The notes under the pieces are model-generated. The model made no database searches. It had not been told where the DNA came from and saw only the letters and a list, made by a program, of their open reading frames with translations. A stretch of DNA of 64,000 bases from positions 1 to 64,000 of the forward strand of contig NZ_NOZR01000024.1 in assembly GCF_002250655.1 (NCBI RefSeq), read 5' to 3'. This DNA is from Mycolicibacterium sphagni. GTDB lineage: Bacteria > Actinomycetota > Actinomycetes > Mycobacteriales > Mycobacteriaceae. Made by a program: the position numbers and the translations under genes. This document shows, piece by piece, positions 10,550 through 19,407 of the stretch (the first letter of the stretch is position 1; each line of letters starts with the position of its first letter).

Positions 10550-12025
10550 TCAGTCGATGTCGTCGATCACCGGGAGATGGGCGGCCTCACACCAGTGCAG
10601 CGTCTCCAGCGCCGAATCTCCGGGGGCGATGATCACCCCGACTCGCCGGCGGCGCAGCGCGGTCAGTAACAGCTGCGCACGCTGGTCATCGGTCAGGCTG
10701 GGTTCGATCTTCAGCACCACGCCGAGCTCATGGTCACCGAGGCGGTCCAGCTCTTTGAAGACTCGCTTGACCTCGGCGGCCGCGCGGACGAACGACAGCT
10801 GGACGATATCGGCGAGCTCGACCGCTGCCGCCAGGTCGGCCAGGTCTTTGTCGGTCAGGGCCGAGACCGGTAAATCGGTGTCCGGCAGGCTGATTGCCAT
10901 GGCGGCGCGCATTTTTGCCGTGCCGTGCGGGGGACGGTCGATGCGGACGTCGAGACCGCGGGCGTCGACGGCGATCACCCGGCCGCCGACGATGTCGTCG
11001 AAGAAGACGCGCTGGCCCACCGCGGCGTTGCCGAAGACCTCAGGCAGTGTGCATCCGATTCGTGGTGCCTGGTCGTCGTCGACCGGTGCCGGCGTGCAGT
11101 CCCGAGTCAGTCGCACGACGTCGCCGGCGGCCAGCGGGATGCTCTGCTCGACGGCGGGCAACTCACCGAGCTTGGTGGAGTCCTTCTTGCCGGCCTTCAA
11201 CCGGGTTCCGGTGCCCAGATAGGTGGTCTTCTCGGTGCTGACGACGAATCCACCCGGGGCCGCAGCCGCGAGCAGCAGCCGCCGCTTGGACCCGCGGGTG
11301 TCGCGCAGCAACAGTTCGTCGCCCTCGGCGCGGTGGGCCAGCCACTTGGCGTCGACCGGCAGTGTGACCAGGCCGGGTTCGGGAGGGCGGGATGGCCGTT
11401 TCGCTGAGGTGAGCCATCCGCGGCCGGCGGCCACCACCTGGCCGTGAGCATTGCGGGTAGGCCGCAGCCGCACCACCTGCGGTCCCGGCTGAAGGGGACC
11501 GGTGCGAAGCTTCGTGCCACCGAGGTCCAGCGAAATCAAGCAGGTATCGCCGGTGGCCGCAGCGGCGGTACGGGCTTTGGCGGCCAGCGCTTTCCATGCC
11601 GTCGCATCGTCGTGGGCGCAGTCGATCCGGGCGATCCGTGTCCCGGTGCCGACCAGGCCAAGGAGGTCGTCGGCATTGCGATCGGGGAGCGCTGCATCGG
11701 CAGCAGGAATCCAGCCGTGGCCACGCATCGCGGCGATCGCGGCCGATAGCAATAGCAGAGTTTGGCGGATGTGGGCGGTGCTGTGGCTCAGTGAGGACAG
11801 GCCGAACTCGGTGAGTCGCCGTTCCACATCGTGCAGGTCGGCCTGGCACAGTGCCCAGTAGTGCACTAGATTGGTTGCGCTGCAATGATTGTCAGGAGAA
11901 GCGGAATCGATCCATGGTTTCCATCGTGATTCGGCGTCGACCAGGCGGGCCAGGAGCGCACCGACGTCGTCCTGCAGTCGGTCGAGCTGCTGTGCGGCGG
12001 CGGACATGGCGGGCACGCTAGTCAC
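10550..12025 (-). CDS. Pyruvate-kinase-like protein, probably non-canonical
   Basis: A 491-aa protein that reads as an extra N-terminal helical region (about 1-125) plus a pyruvate kinase barrel. Recognisable elements are SLDLGGTKLRTG (usual DTKGPEIRTG), LADIVQLSFVRAAAEV (usual DFLALSFVR) and LKIEP (catalytic KIE Lys retained). The usual RLNFSHG motif has become RIDCAHD, ARGD has become APGD, and the protein stops at the end of the barrel without the allosteric C-terminal domain. Activity is therefore doubtful. The GTG start has a GAGGT ribosome site about 7 nt upstream. Confidence 0.6.
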   Translation of the reverse strand: MTSVPAMSAAAQQLDRLQDDVGALLARLVDAESRWKPWIDSASPDNHCSATNLVHYWALCQADLHDVERRLTEFGLSSLSHSTAHIRQTLLLLSAAIAAMRGHGWIPAADAALPDRNADDLLGLVGTGTRIARIDCAHDDATAWKALAAKARTAAAATGDTCLISLDLGGTKLRTGPLQPGPQVVRLRPTRNAHGQVVAAGRGWLTSAKRPSRPPEPGLVTLPVDAKWLAHRAEGDELLLRDTRGSKRRLLLAAAAPGGFVVSTEKTTYLGTGTRLKAGKKDSTKLGELPAVEQSIPLAAGDVVRLTRDCTPAPVDDDQAPRIGCTLPEVFGNAAVGQRVFFDDIVGGRVIAVDARGLDVRIDRPPHGTAKMRAAMAISLPDTDLPVSALTDKDLADLAAAVELADIVQLSFVRAAAEVKRVFKELDRLGDHELGVVLKIEPSLTDDQRAQLLLTALRRRRVGVIIAPGDSALETLHWCEAAHLPVIDDID

Positions 12026-12098
12026 CTCAGGTTGCGATCGGGTGAACGGTTTTCCGGGTCATGGGTGCCAGCGCGCGGGCCTATGTTATCTTCGCCGC

Positions 12099-12950
12099 AT
12101 GCAGAAGCTGTGCTGCTCAGCTGCGATTGTCATGTTGCTAGTGGCGGGTTGTTCGGGGGCGAAGCACACGGCTGATGCCCCGCCGACCACTCCGCCATCG
12201 CAGACCTCCGCGGCGGCGCCGACCACATCGGCGACCTCGCAGGCTCCGGCTCCCACCGGCGGCAAGCCGGGCGTGAACTGGGGCTGCCACAACGTCGATC
12301 CGGCACCGCCAGAGCCGCTTCCCGCTGCGGTGCACCCCACGCCGAAGGCCAAGAACGGCACAAGCTCAGAATCCGACGGTGCGGTCTACGGTGACCCGGA
12401 AGCCGCCAGCCGGTACTGGGAGCAGCAGAGCCAGAGCGACTGCGGCCTGATGGCGACCCGGCTGGCCATTGCCGAACTCACCGGGCAGACGCCCACCGAG
12501 AAGGAAATGATCGATCTCGCCAAGAAGACACCGAGCGAATGCAGCCCGGGTGAGCCGGTGTACGACGACAGCTTCGATCCCTCCGACGGCGGCACCGGAC
12601 ACGGGACATGCACGACTGATCTGGCGCTGCTGCTCAAGCACTTCGGCGTCGACTCGCAGTACACCAACGACACCGATGGCGGCATTCCCACCGGGCTGAA
12701 GGCCCTCGAGAAGTATCTCGGCGACGGGAAACAAGCCATCGTGTGCGTGAACTCGTCGACGATCTGGGACGGCGCCCCCAAGGGTGACAGCTGCGGGCAT
12801 CTGGTGACGGTCGCGGCGATCGACACCGGCGAGGATCTGGTGTATCTGGGCGACAGCGGCGGGGAAGACACCCGCGGCGAGACGGTCAGCATCGACACGT
12901 TCGAATCCGCCTGGGCCGCAGGCGGTCACGAAATTCTGCTGGCTGGTTAG
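12099..12950 (+). CDS. Secreted lipoprotein with C39-like cysteine peptidase domain
   Basis: A 283-aa protein with a lipoprotein signal: hydrophobic stretch then lipobox LVAGC, so C18 would be lipidated. A Thr/Pro/Ala-rich linker (about 20-60) leads to a C39-like papain-fold domain. Candidate catalytic residues are Cys in QSDCGLMATRL, His in CGHLVTVAAID, and Asp in LGDSGGED. It would act outside the membrane. The substrate is unknown and no neighbouring transporter or bacteriocin gene is seen. The ATG at 12099 is chosen because the lipobox follows at the right distance. Confidence 0.8.
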   Translation: MQKLCCSAAIVMLLVAGCSGAKHTADAPPTTPPSQTSAAAPTTSATSQAPAPTGGKPGVNWGCHNVDPAPPEPLPAAVHPTPKAKNGTSSESDGAVYGDPEAASRYWEQQSQSDCGLMATRLAIAELTGQTPTEKEMIDLAKKTPSECSPGEPVYDDSFDPSDGGTGHGTCTTDLALLLKHFGVDSQYTNDTDGGIPTGLKALEKYLGDGKQAIVCVNSSTIWDGAPKGDSCGHLVTVAAIDTGEDLVYLGDSGGEDTRGETVSIDTFESAWAAGGHEILLAG

Positions 12951-13657
12951 CCGGCAGTTCGGTCGAGGAAGCCGCGCACCAGGAGACGTAACCGTCGGGC
13001 CGCGTCGTCGACGTAGGTGGTGGTGTCCGCGCGCAGGTCGTCGGCGCGCAGCCCGAGCTTCACGAGATCGCCCCCGTCGCGGTTGCGGTCGTCGTCGAGC
13101 CACAGCTCGAGCAGCTTGTGGTCCAGTTCGGGGTGGAACTGCAGACCCATCGCTCGGCCGTGGACAAAAGCCTGTGCCGCGCGGGCATTTCGGGCCACCA
13201 GGGTGGCTCCGGGCGGCGGTGTGAACCGGTCGAAGTGCCATTGGAACCACGGCCCATCAGGCACCAGATCGGGGTCGCTGCTGTGCACCTGATGCCAGCC
13301 GATCTCGGGATCCGTCGACCGCTGTACCGACCCACCGAGCGCGGCGGCCACCAGCTGGCCCCCGAAACACACCCCGAGCACGCGGACACCGGCGTCGACC
13401 GCCTGCTGCACGGTTGCGATCTCGGTGGCCACCCACGGCAGCCGTTCGTCGTAGACCGCCCACCGCGAGCCCAGCGGCACGATCACGTCGTAGTGGGTCG
13501 GGTCGGGGAAGGCGACGTCGAGCACCGGGTCGGCGGCCCGCTCGGCCGGAACCACCTCGAATGTGTCGACATCGAAACCGAGTTCGGTGAACGTCTCACC
13601 GAGCAACGCTTCGGGAGCGATCGGATCGTTGTAGATGAACAGGACCTGACGGGGCAC
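12947..13657 (-). CDS. Class I glutamine amidotransferase-like protein
   Basis: A 236-aa stand-alone GATase domain. The nucleophile elbow GVCFGGQ carries the catalytic Cys, and QFHPELD carries the His and Glu of the triad. Such proteins include GMP-synthase-like amidotransferases and gamma-glutamyl hydrolases of unknown partner. I chose the GTG at 13657 (VPRQVLFIYNDP) because it leaves 26 bp from the upstream SDR gene; the longer frame would run inside that gene. It is the last gene of a leftward operon with the SDR, a metallo-beta-lactamase-fold enzyme and a sulfotransferase, and its stop overlaps the convergent lipoprotein stop. Confidence 0.82.
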   Translation of the reverse strand: MPRQVLFIYNDPIAPEALLGETFTELGFDVDTFEVVPAERAADPVLDVAFPDPTHYDVIVPLGSRWAVYDERLPWVATEIATVQQAVDAGVRVLGVCFGGQLVAAALGGSVQRSTDPEIGWHQVHSSDPDLVPDGPWFQWHFDRFTPPPGATLVARNARAAQAFVHGRAMGLQFHPELDHKLLELWLDDDRNRDGGDLVKLGLRADDLRADTTTYVDDAARRLRLLVRGFLDRTAG

Positions 13658-13683
13658 CCGGATACGGTACGGCAGTCGGGCGG

Positions 13684-14433
13684 TTATACGCAGTCCGAGG
13701 CGCCGTCGACGACCAGCACCGCGCCGTTGATGTAGCTGCTCTGGGCTGTGCAGAGGAACGCGATGGCGGGGGCGACCTCGCCGACGGTCCCCATCCGGCC
13801 GGCCGGGATGTGCGCGATTTCGCTTGCCACGATCTCCGGGACGGCATGCATGGGCGCGGTCATCGCGGTCTCGATGGTGCCCGGCGCCACGGCGTTGACC
13901 CGGATTCCGTGCTTGGCCCATTTGACGGCCAGGTTGCGGGTGACGTTGATGACGCCGGACTTGGCGGCCCCGTAACCGGGCACCATGGTGACCGCACGCA
14001 GCGCCGACATCGACGCGAGGTTGACCACGCTGGCCCCGCCGGCCGCGGTGGAGGCCTTCAGGGCGCGGCGCAACGCGACCGTGAGCCGGTAGGGGCCGGT
14101 GAGGTTCAGCGCGACCGACGCCGCGAACCCGTCGGGCGTGGACTCGTCGAGGCCGCCGGGGAAGTTGGCGCCGGCGTTGTTCACCAGCACGTCGAGTGCC
14201 GAGATGCTCTGCGCCAGGCTGTCAATGGATGCATTGTCGGTGAGCACAAGTTGCTGATATGTCATTCCGGACAGGTCGGTCTCGTAGTCGGCCGCAACTG
14301 ATCGGGTACCGGTGACGATGACGTCGGCCCCCGCGTCGCGCAGCAGCACCGCGACGGCGTGCCCGATGCCGCTGGTCGCCCCGGTGACCAAGGCCCGGGT
14401 GCCGGTGAAATCGAAGCTGAGCTGGGCGGTCAT
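13684..14433 (-). CDS. Short-chain dehydrogenase/reductase
   Basis: A 249-aa classical SDR. The cofactor motif ALVTGATSGIGHAVA, the NNAG motif (LVNNAGANF), and the catalytic Ser...Tyr-x3-Lys (NLASMSA, then YGAAKSG) are all present. The C-terminus ends VLVVDGASDCV as in FabG-like oxidoreductases. The substrate is unknown. Its ATG overlaps the stop of the upstream metallo-beta-lactamase-fold gene by 4 bp, so the two are translationally coupled and probably share a pathway. Confidence 0.9.
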   Translation of the reverse strand: MTAQLSFDFTGTRALVTGATSGIGHAVAVLLRDAGADVIVTGTRSVAADYETDLSGMTYQQLVLTDNASIDSLAQSISALDVLVNNAGANFPGGLDESTPDGFAASVALNLTGPYRLTVALRRALKASTAAGGASVVNLASMSALRAVTMVPGYGAAKSGVINVTRNLAVKWAKHGIRVNAVAPGTIETAMTAPMHAVPEIVASEIAHIPAGRMGTVGEVAPAIAFLCTAQSSYINGAVLVVDGASDCV

Positions 14434-15671
14434 GAATACCTTTCGATCTGCTTGGTCAGCCAAGCGGTTTCCCAGAAGTTGACGCTGCCCGCGACCAGGT
14501 GTTCGTGAGCGGCCTTGAGCACCGCCCGCCCGCCGGCATGATCGGGCGTGGCCTGGACGACGAGCTCGGCGAGGTGGACGGCCTGCAGCGGGCGGCCCTC
14601 CGCCACATGGGCCCGGGCGCGGTCGATCAGCGCGTCGGCGCCGGCCAGCTCCACGACCTCGGCGCTGACAGACTCGGGGCCGATCGGGTACAGCTCGGTG
14701 GTCGAGCCGTGGTGGAACCACCCGGAGTAGTTCTCCCAGATCGCCCGGACGTCCCACGCCACCTTGCCGTAGCCCTGGCCGACCTCGAGATGGTCGGGCA
14801 GGGTGATCTCCCGCATCAGGGTCCGGACATCCTTGCCCGCGTTCATCCCGGCGACGGTCGCGTCGTGCAGGTATCGGACGGCGTCGCGCAACCTGGTCAG
14901 CTCGGTCTCGATCAGGTCCGCGCCGCGGATCGGGGCGAAGTGTCCGGTCAGCAGCACCTCCGGCCGCAGGGCGCGGACCCGTTCGATGGTGTCGATGACT
15001 GTCAGCGCGTCCCGGTAGCGGTCACCGCGAATGGTGACGAGGTTGGGGATGTGGCCGAAAACCGGTCCGAAAGTATTGCTGCACAGGCAGACTCGCTCAT
15101 CGGGCAGCCAGATCACCATTGAGTCGGTGGTTTCGCCGCCCGGGGTCGCGATGAATTCGAAGCGCCGGTCGCCGACGGTCAGGGACAACCTGTCGTCGAT
15201 GACGATGTCGGCGGTCGCGGTGCTCTGGGGCGGCAGCTTCTTACCGAAACGCTGTTGAATCCTGGCGATGCCCTCGGCGAGCCGGCCGGAGAAGGCGAAG
15301 GCGCTGCGGTTGGCGCGGTACGGCAGTAGGCGCTCGTTGTCGTCGCGCCAGTGTTCCCAATTGGCTTGGGCCACCACCTTGGTATCCGGGTCGCGGAGGG
15401 TGTCCAGGCCGCCGACGTGGTCGTAGTGGCCTTGGGTGATCAGGATGTAGCGCACCGGTGAGGAGTCGACGGCGTCGAAGTTGGCCCGGTGCACCGGACC
15501 TTCGAATCCCATGCCGGTGTTGACGACGACGCGGCCGTCCGAAGTAGTCAGCAGATAGGAGTTGGTCAGACCCGGTGAGCACCAGATCCCTGGCGCCACT
15601 TCCTGCGCTTGTTCGGCGGAGGCGGGCGCCATTGCGTCGGCGCCGGGGCGGCTGCGGTAGATGGGTTCCAC
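14430..15671 (-). CDS. Metallo-beta-lactamase-fold hydrolase, alkylsulfatase-like
   Basis: A 413-aa protein. The metal motif QGHYDHVGG lies within residues 95-115, and a second His is in LLTGHFAPI. A C-terminal helical region (about 260-400) resembles the dimerisation domain of SdsA-type alkylsulfatases, including GWFHHGSTTELYP. These enzymes cleave alkyl sulfate esters with a di-zinc centre. The next gene upstream encodes a sulfotransferase-family protein, which makes a sulfate-ester theme likely but unproven. It is second in the leftward operon, 8 bp after the sulfotransferase stop. Confidence 0.82.
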   Translation of the reverse strand: MEPIYRSRPGADAMAPASAEQAQEVAPGIWCSPGLTNSYLLTTSDGRVVVNTGMGFEGPVHRANFDAVDSSPVRYILITQGHYDHVGGLDTLRDPDTKVVAQANWEHWRDDNERLLPYRANRSAFAFSGRLAEGIARIQQRFGKKLPPQSTATADIVIDDRLSLTVGDRRFEFIATPGGETTDSMVIWLPDERVCLCSNTFGPVFGHIPNLVTIRGDRYRDALTVIDTIERVRALRPEVLLTGHFAPIRGADLIETELTRLRDAVRYLHDATVAGMNAGKDVRTLMREITLPDHLEVGQGYGKVAWDVRAIWENYSGWFHHGSTTELYPIGPESVSAEVVELAGADALIDRARAHVAEGRPLQAVHLAELVVQATPDHAGGRAVLKAAHEHLVAGSVNFWETAWLTKQIERYS

Positions 15672-15679
15672 GGATACCT

Positions 15680-16939
15680 CTAGATCTCGGGACGGACGTC
15701 GAAACGGTCGAAGTAGAAGGCGAACCGGGAGCGCAACTCCTCGGGCTCAACGCCGAAGTGCCGCTTCAGGTCGTAGGGGATACGGCCCTTGCCGCCACGG
15801 CGGTTGCTGTCGATATAGGCCTGGAATCGCTTGGCCACCTTGGGCGGAATATCCACACCCGCGCGCTGGTAGAACTCGGTCAGCACCGGCATCTCGTTGC
15901 CGCCCAGGTGGTGGAAGCCGATGTCGACGCTGCGCTCGGCCGGCACCAGCTCCCGGTCACGCACGCACGCGCTCAAGAGGCGGTGAATCCGGTCGCCCCA
16001 GTAGTCGACCAGCCAGTCCGGGTCGATGCTGTTGCGGCGCAGTCGATCCGAGTAGGCCATCATCGTGATGGCCGACTGGATCACCGCGACGGGATCGCGA
16101 TGGGTGAAGGCGACGGTGGCGTCGGGGAAGGTCGCCATCAGCGGCCCGAGCTGTTCGGCGTGCTGCGGTGATTTGAGTACCCACGTCCGCGGTCCGCGCA
16201 GAAATGTCAACGCCTGCAGCACTTTCTTCAGGTAGGCATAGTGGCGGGTGTGGTCCAGGCCGAGGTAGTAGTCGCGCCAGCCCGGAACGCGGGCATGCCA
16301 CTCGAGGACGTAGCCGGCCATGTCGAGGTCGAGCAGCTCGACCTCTTCCTCGATGGCCTCAGGGAACCGGTCGTGCATGGCCGCCACGTACGGGGTGCTG
16401 GCCATCAGCGCCTCGTGTTCGGCCTTGACCCGGGCGAATCGCGGATCGACGCCGAACACGTCGGGTCCCTGCCCGCGCGCGGGAATCGGATCCTCGCTCT
16501 CCCAGTAGGGCAGTGCGCGTCGCCGCGGGTCCTCAGCGATCAGATTCACCAGATGTGTGGTCCCCGACCGGGGCATGCCGACCACGATCAGCGGACGCTC
16601 GATCGGAATCGATTCGATCTCGGGATAGTGCTTGAGCAGGTCGACCAGGGACAGGCGGTTGCGCACCTTGCGAATCACCCTGGCGTGCAGGCTGCTCCGG
16701 ATGAGCTGACGCAGGCCGGTGTCGGACTCGATGGCCACCACGTGAGCCGCCAGCCGGTCAGCGAAGCCGTCGTCGTCGGCAAGGTCGTCGGCCCCGGCCT
16801 GGGACACCGCTTCGGCGACCATCGCATCGAGGTCGAAGGTCACCGCGCGGGACTCGGTGTAGGCGAGGATTTGCCGCTGGGTGTCGGTCAGCACCGGGTG
16901 CGTCAGGTCGTCGAGGTTCAGGGTCTCCGCTGACGCCAC
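15680..16939 (-). CDS. Sulfotransferase-family protein
   Basis: A 419-aa member of the large mycobacterial sulfotransferase family (PAPS-dependent in characterised members). The 5'-phosphosulfate loop reads VVGMPRSGTTHLVNLI and the 3'-phosphate region is VAFTHRDPVAVIQSA. The C-terminal half carries the usual GRIPYDLKRHFGVEPEELR segment. I chose the GTG at 16939; the upstream extension crosses the palindrome shared with the divergent regulator. It is first in the leftward operon and is probably controlled by that IclR protein. Confidence 0.85.
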   Translation of the reverse strand: MASAETLNLDDLTHPVLTDTQRQILAYTESRAVTFDLDAMVAEAVSQAGADDLADDDGFADRLAAHVVAIESDTGLRQLIRSSLHARVIRKVRNRLSLVDLLKHYPEIESIPIERPLIVVGMPRSGTTHLVNLIAEDPRRRALPYWESEDPIPARGQGPDVFGVDPRFARVKAEHEALMASTPYVAAMHDRFPEAIEEEVELLDLDMAGYVLEWHARVPGWRDYYLGLDHTRHYAYLKKVLQALTFLRGPRTWVLKSPQHAEQLGPLMATFPDATVAFTHRDPVAVIQSAITMMAYSDRLRRNSIDPDWLVDYWGDRIHRLLSACVRDRELVPAERSVDIGFHHLGGNEMPVLTEFYQRAGVDIPPKVAKRFQAYIDSNRRGGKGRIPYDLKRHFGVEPEELRSRFAFYFDRFDVRPEI

Positions 16940-16959
16940 AGTCCGCTCACCTTGTTTAT

Positions 16960-16973
16960 GTCGAATATTCGAC
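16960..16973. promoter_or_regulatory. Palindromic operator between divergent genes
   Basis: GTCGAATATTCGAC is a perfect 14-bp palindrome in the 49-bp gap between the leftward sulfotransferase gene and the rightward IclR gene. Its place, symmetry and AT-rich centre suit an operator through which the IclR protein controls both its own gene and the operon. Binding is inferred. Confidence 0.6.
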
Positions 16974-16988
16974 GTACCGTTCGGCAAT

Positions 16989-17888
16989 ATGACGCTCAAC
17001 GTAGACCCTGCCAAGTCGGCGGGTCAAGCGTCCTCACCGCCCACCGAGCGGGTGATCGCCGTGATGAAGATGCTCGGGGCCGATCCCGGCCGGCAGTTCT
17101 CGCTGGCCGAGATCTCCCGCGGTCTCGCCATCAGCCGAGCCACCGCGCACGCCATCCTGGCGACCCTCGTCGCCCATGAGTGGGTGACCAGGGACCCCCG
17201 CACGGTGCGGTACGCCTGGGGACCGGCGATCGCCAGCCTGGCCAAGCCCGCCGACCTGTTCCGCGGTGAATTGGAGGAACTGGCGGCAGCCACCGGAACG
17301 CAGGTCTACCTGGCCCGCCGGGACGCGAACAGCCTGGTCATCATCGACCTCGCCGGGGACAACCCATCCGCGCCCCGGATAGGACGGGGGACCAGGACTC
17401 CGTTCGTCGCACCGTTCGGCCGCGATTACGTGGCATGGTCGAATCCGGAGGCGCAGCACGCCTGGCTGGAGGCGATCGGTAAGCCCAGCCAGGCATTGCG
17501 AACGCGAATCTCAGCCGTGCTCAACGAAACTCGTCAGCGCGGTTTCGTGGTGGAACGTCTCACCCGGGAGTATCTGCGGGTCTACTCGGCACTGCAGGCG
17601 CTATCAGACGACGGCGAAGTGGACTCCATCACTGCCCAGCTCGCCCGCGCATTCGCCGACCTCAGCGTGATCGATGTGTTGCCGGCCGAATTGGGCCGGG
17701 GTGTCACCCACCCCATCGCGACGGTGTCTGCGCCGATCACCAACGCCGAGGGTGCGGTGACCATGTCGGTCACGGCCGCACCGTTCGCCACGCTGGACGC
17801 CCGGGCCATCACCAGCCTCGGCGAGCGGGTCTGCGTGGCCGCCCGTGCCATCGGTGAGCGGCTCAACCGCTACGGAGATCAGGCCTGA
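16989..17888 (+). CDS. IclR-family transcriptional regulator
   Basis: A 299-aa protein with an N-terminal winged helix (about 20-85; FSLAEISRGLAISRATAHAIL is the recognition region) and a C-terminal IclR effector domain (about 90-295) with GRGTRTPFVAPFG and the end ITSLGERVCVAARAIGERL. IclR proteins usually respond to small aromatic or carboxylic acids. It is divergent from the sulfotransferase/MBL/SDR operon with a perfect palindrome between them, so it is the likely regulator of that operon. Confidence 0.88.
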   Translation: MTLNVDPAKSAGQASSPPTERVIAVMKMLGADPGRQFSLAEISRGLAISRATAHAILATLVAHEWVTRDPRTVRYAWGPAIASLAKPADLFRGELEELAAATGTQVYLARRDANSLVIIDLAGDNPSAPRIGRGTRTPFVAPFGRDYVAWSNPEAQHAWLEAIGKPSQALRTRISAVLNETRQRGFVVERLTREYLRVYSALQALSDDGEVDSITAQLARAFADLSVIDVLPAELGRGVTHPIATVSAPITNAEGAVTMSVTAAPFATLDARAITSLGERVCVAARAIGERLNRYGDQA

Positions 17889-17891
17889 CGG

Positions 17892-18296
17892 TCAGGCCCA
17901 GCCGTCGGCGCGCCAGCACACCCAGTCGATCTCGACGAGCGCGCCCACGGCCAGCCCGGTGGTGCCCACGCAGGTGCGGCTCGGCAGCCGGTCGGGAAAC
18001 CACGGCGCATAGGCGGCATTGAACGCGGCATAGTCGGACCAGTCGGTCAGAAACGCCCGGACCGACACCACATCGGCCACTCCGCCGCCGCACAACTCGG
18101 TGACCCGCGCCAGATTGGCCAGCACCTGGCCGGTCTGGGTGGCGACGTCGTCACCGACCAGCGCACCGCTGGTGTCGGTCGGCATCTGCCCGGTCACGTA
18201 CAGGGTCTGGCCGGCGGCGGTCGCGTGGGCGAATGGGGCTACCGCTGGTGGAACGCCGTCGGCCGGAGTGAAGGTGTACGCCTGGATGCCGCTCAT
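17892..18296 (-). CDS. RidA/YjgF-family protein
   Basis: A 134-aa protein of the Rid superfamily, whose members hydrolyse reactive enamine/imine intermediates. The N-terminal segment FAHATAAGQTLYVTGQMP and the end CVGTTGLAVGALVEIDWVCW fit the trimeric fold; the usual Arg of the RidA active site is not clear, so it may belong to a divergent subgroup. Its start overlaps the stop of the amidase gene by 4 bp, which suggests a role in amide or nitrogen catabolism. It converges with the IclR gene. Confidence 0.8.
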   Translation of the reverse strand: MSGIQAYTFTPADGVPPAVAPFAHATAAGQTLYVTGQMPTDTSGALVGDDVATQTGQVLANLARVTELCGGGVADVVSVRAFLTDWSDYAAFNAAYAPWFPDRLPSRTCVGTTGLAVGALVEIDWVCWRADGWA

Positions 18297-19327
18297 GCCG
18301 CTGGATTGTGCCAGCGCGGGAAGCAGCGCTTGTCGATTCGGCCATGCACGCCCTGGCGCTGGTCAACCACCTGCGTGACGGTGAAGTCCACCGCCACCGA
18401 CATGAACGAGTAGGCGTCGGCTCGGGACAATCCGAAGTGACAACCCAAGAGCTGCAACGTGCGTAGCGTCGCGCACTTCATCGCCGCGTCGAGGCTGTCG
18501 CCGAATCCGTGCACCAGTAGTTCGGTCGCGGTCTCCAGCACCGGCACCGTGAAAGGAAGATCACGACGAATCGTCAAGCGCAGCAACCCGTTCAGTGACG
18601 ACTCCAACGCGGTGCCGCTGACCTCCCCGTCGCCCTGCGAGACGTGGGGGTCGCCGACCGACAGCAGCGCGCCGGGTACCTGCACGGGGTAGTACATCCG
18701 GCCGCCGGCGCCGATGCGCCAATTGTCCACGTTGCCGCCGTGGTCGCCGGGCGGCACCGAGGAGACCCGCACCGGGTCAGCCGGCGCGACGCCCATGGTG
18801 CCGAAGTGGGGCCGCAGCGGCACCACGACGCCGGGCAGCGCCGGTTCCCGCCGTGCGGGATCAGGTGTGACGATCGTGCCGGGCTCGTTGGCCAGCGGGG
18901 TCGCCGTCCAGTCGTAGCCGAACAGCGCGCGCCCCAGCAACGCCTCGACGTCCAGTTCGTAGACGGTGACCCGCTCGACGGGAATCTCCTTGTACAGGAA
19001 GCCCCAATGCCCGGCGAGGTTGGATCCGTAGGGCAGCCGCGGGGTGGCCTCCAGGATGTCGACCTGCAGCACGTCGCCCGGTCGCGCGCCGGTGACCGCG
19101 ATCGGTCCGGTCAGAATGTGCGGTCCCGGCCCGCGCTCGTCCACCTCGTCGAACACCCGTGAGATGTGCTCGTCCATCAACAGATCGGGGGCGTCGCCGG
19201 CGTGATGGGTCAGCGTCTCGATCGCCACCAGATCACCGGAAGCCACGGTGAGTGCAGGCGCCTGTCGCGGGTCGAAATAGCCCCAGTGCACCGTTTGCGC
19301 CGTCGCCGGAAGCTGGTGCACTGCCAT
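18293..19327 (-). CDS. Acetamidase/formamidase-family protein
   Basis: A 344-aa FmdA/AmdA-type amidohydrolase. Family motifs include the metal-site DVLQVDILE segment, GYDWTATP, PHFGTMGVAP, GGNVDNWRIGAGGRMYYPV and VGDPHVSQGDGEVSGTALES. Characterised members release ammonia from short amides. It is transcribed first, with a RidA-family gene coupled by a 4-bp overlap. No dedicated regulator or transporter is seen next to it. Confidence 0.9.
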   Translation of the reverse strand: MAVHQLPATAQTVHWGYFDPRQAPALTVASGDLVAIETLTHHAGDAPDLLMDEHISRVFDEVDERGPGPHILTGPIAVTGARPGDVLQVDILEATPRLPYGSNLAGHWGFLYKEIPVERVTVYELDVEALLGRALFGYDWTATPLANEPGTIVTPDPARREPALPGVVVPLRPHFGTMGVAPADPVRVSSVPPGDHGGNVDNWRIGAGGRMYYPVQVPGALLSVGDPHVSQGDGEVSGTALESSLNGLLRLTIRRDLPFTVPVLETATELLVHGFGDSLDAAMKCATLRTLQLLGCHFGLSRADAYSFMSVAVDFTVTQVVDQRQGVHGRIDKRCFPRWHNPAA

Positions 19328-19407
19328 AAGCGTCAGATCATGCCAGCGCTCGATGGTCTTGTCGCAGCGAGCAAACGTTCATCGCCTGTCGTTGTCGATC
19401 GGAGATA

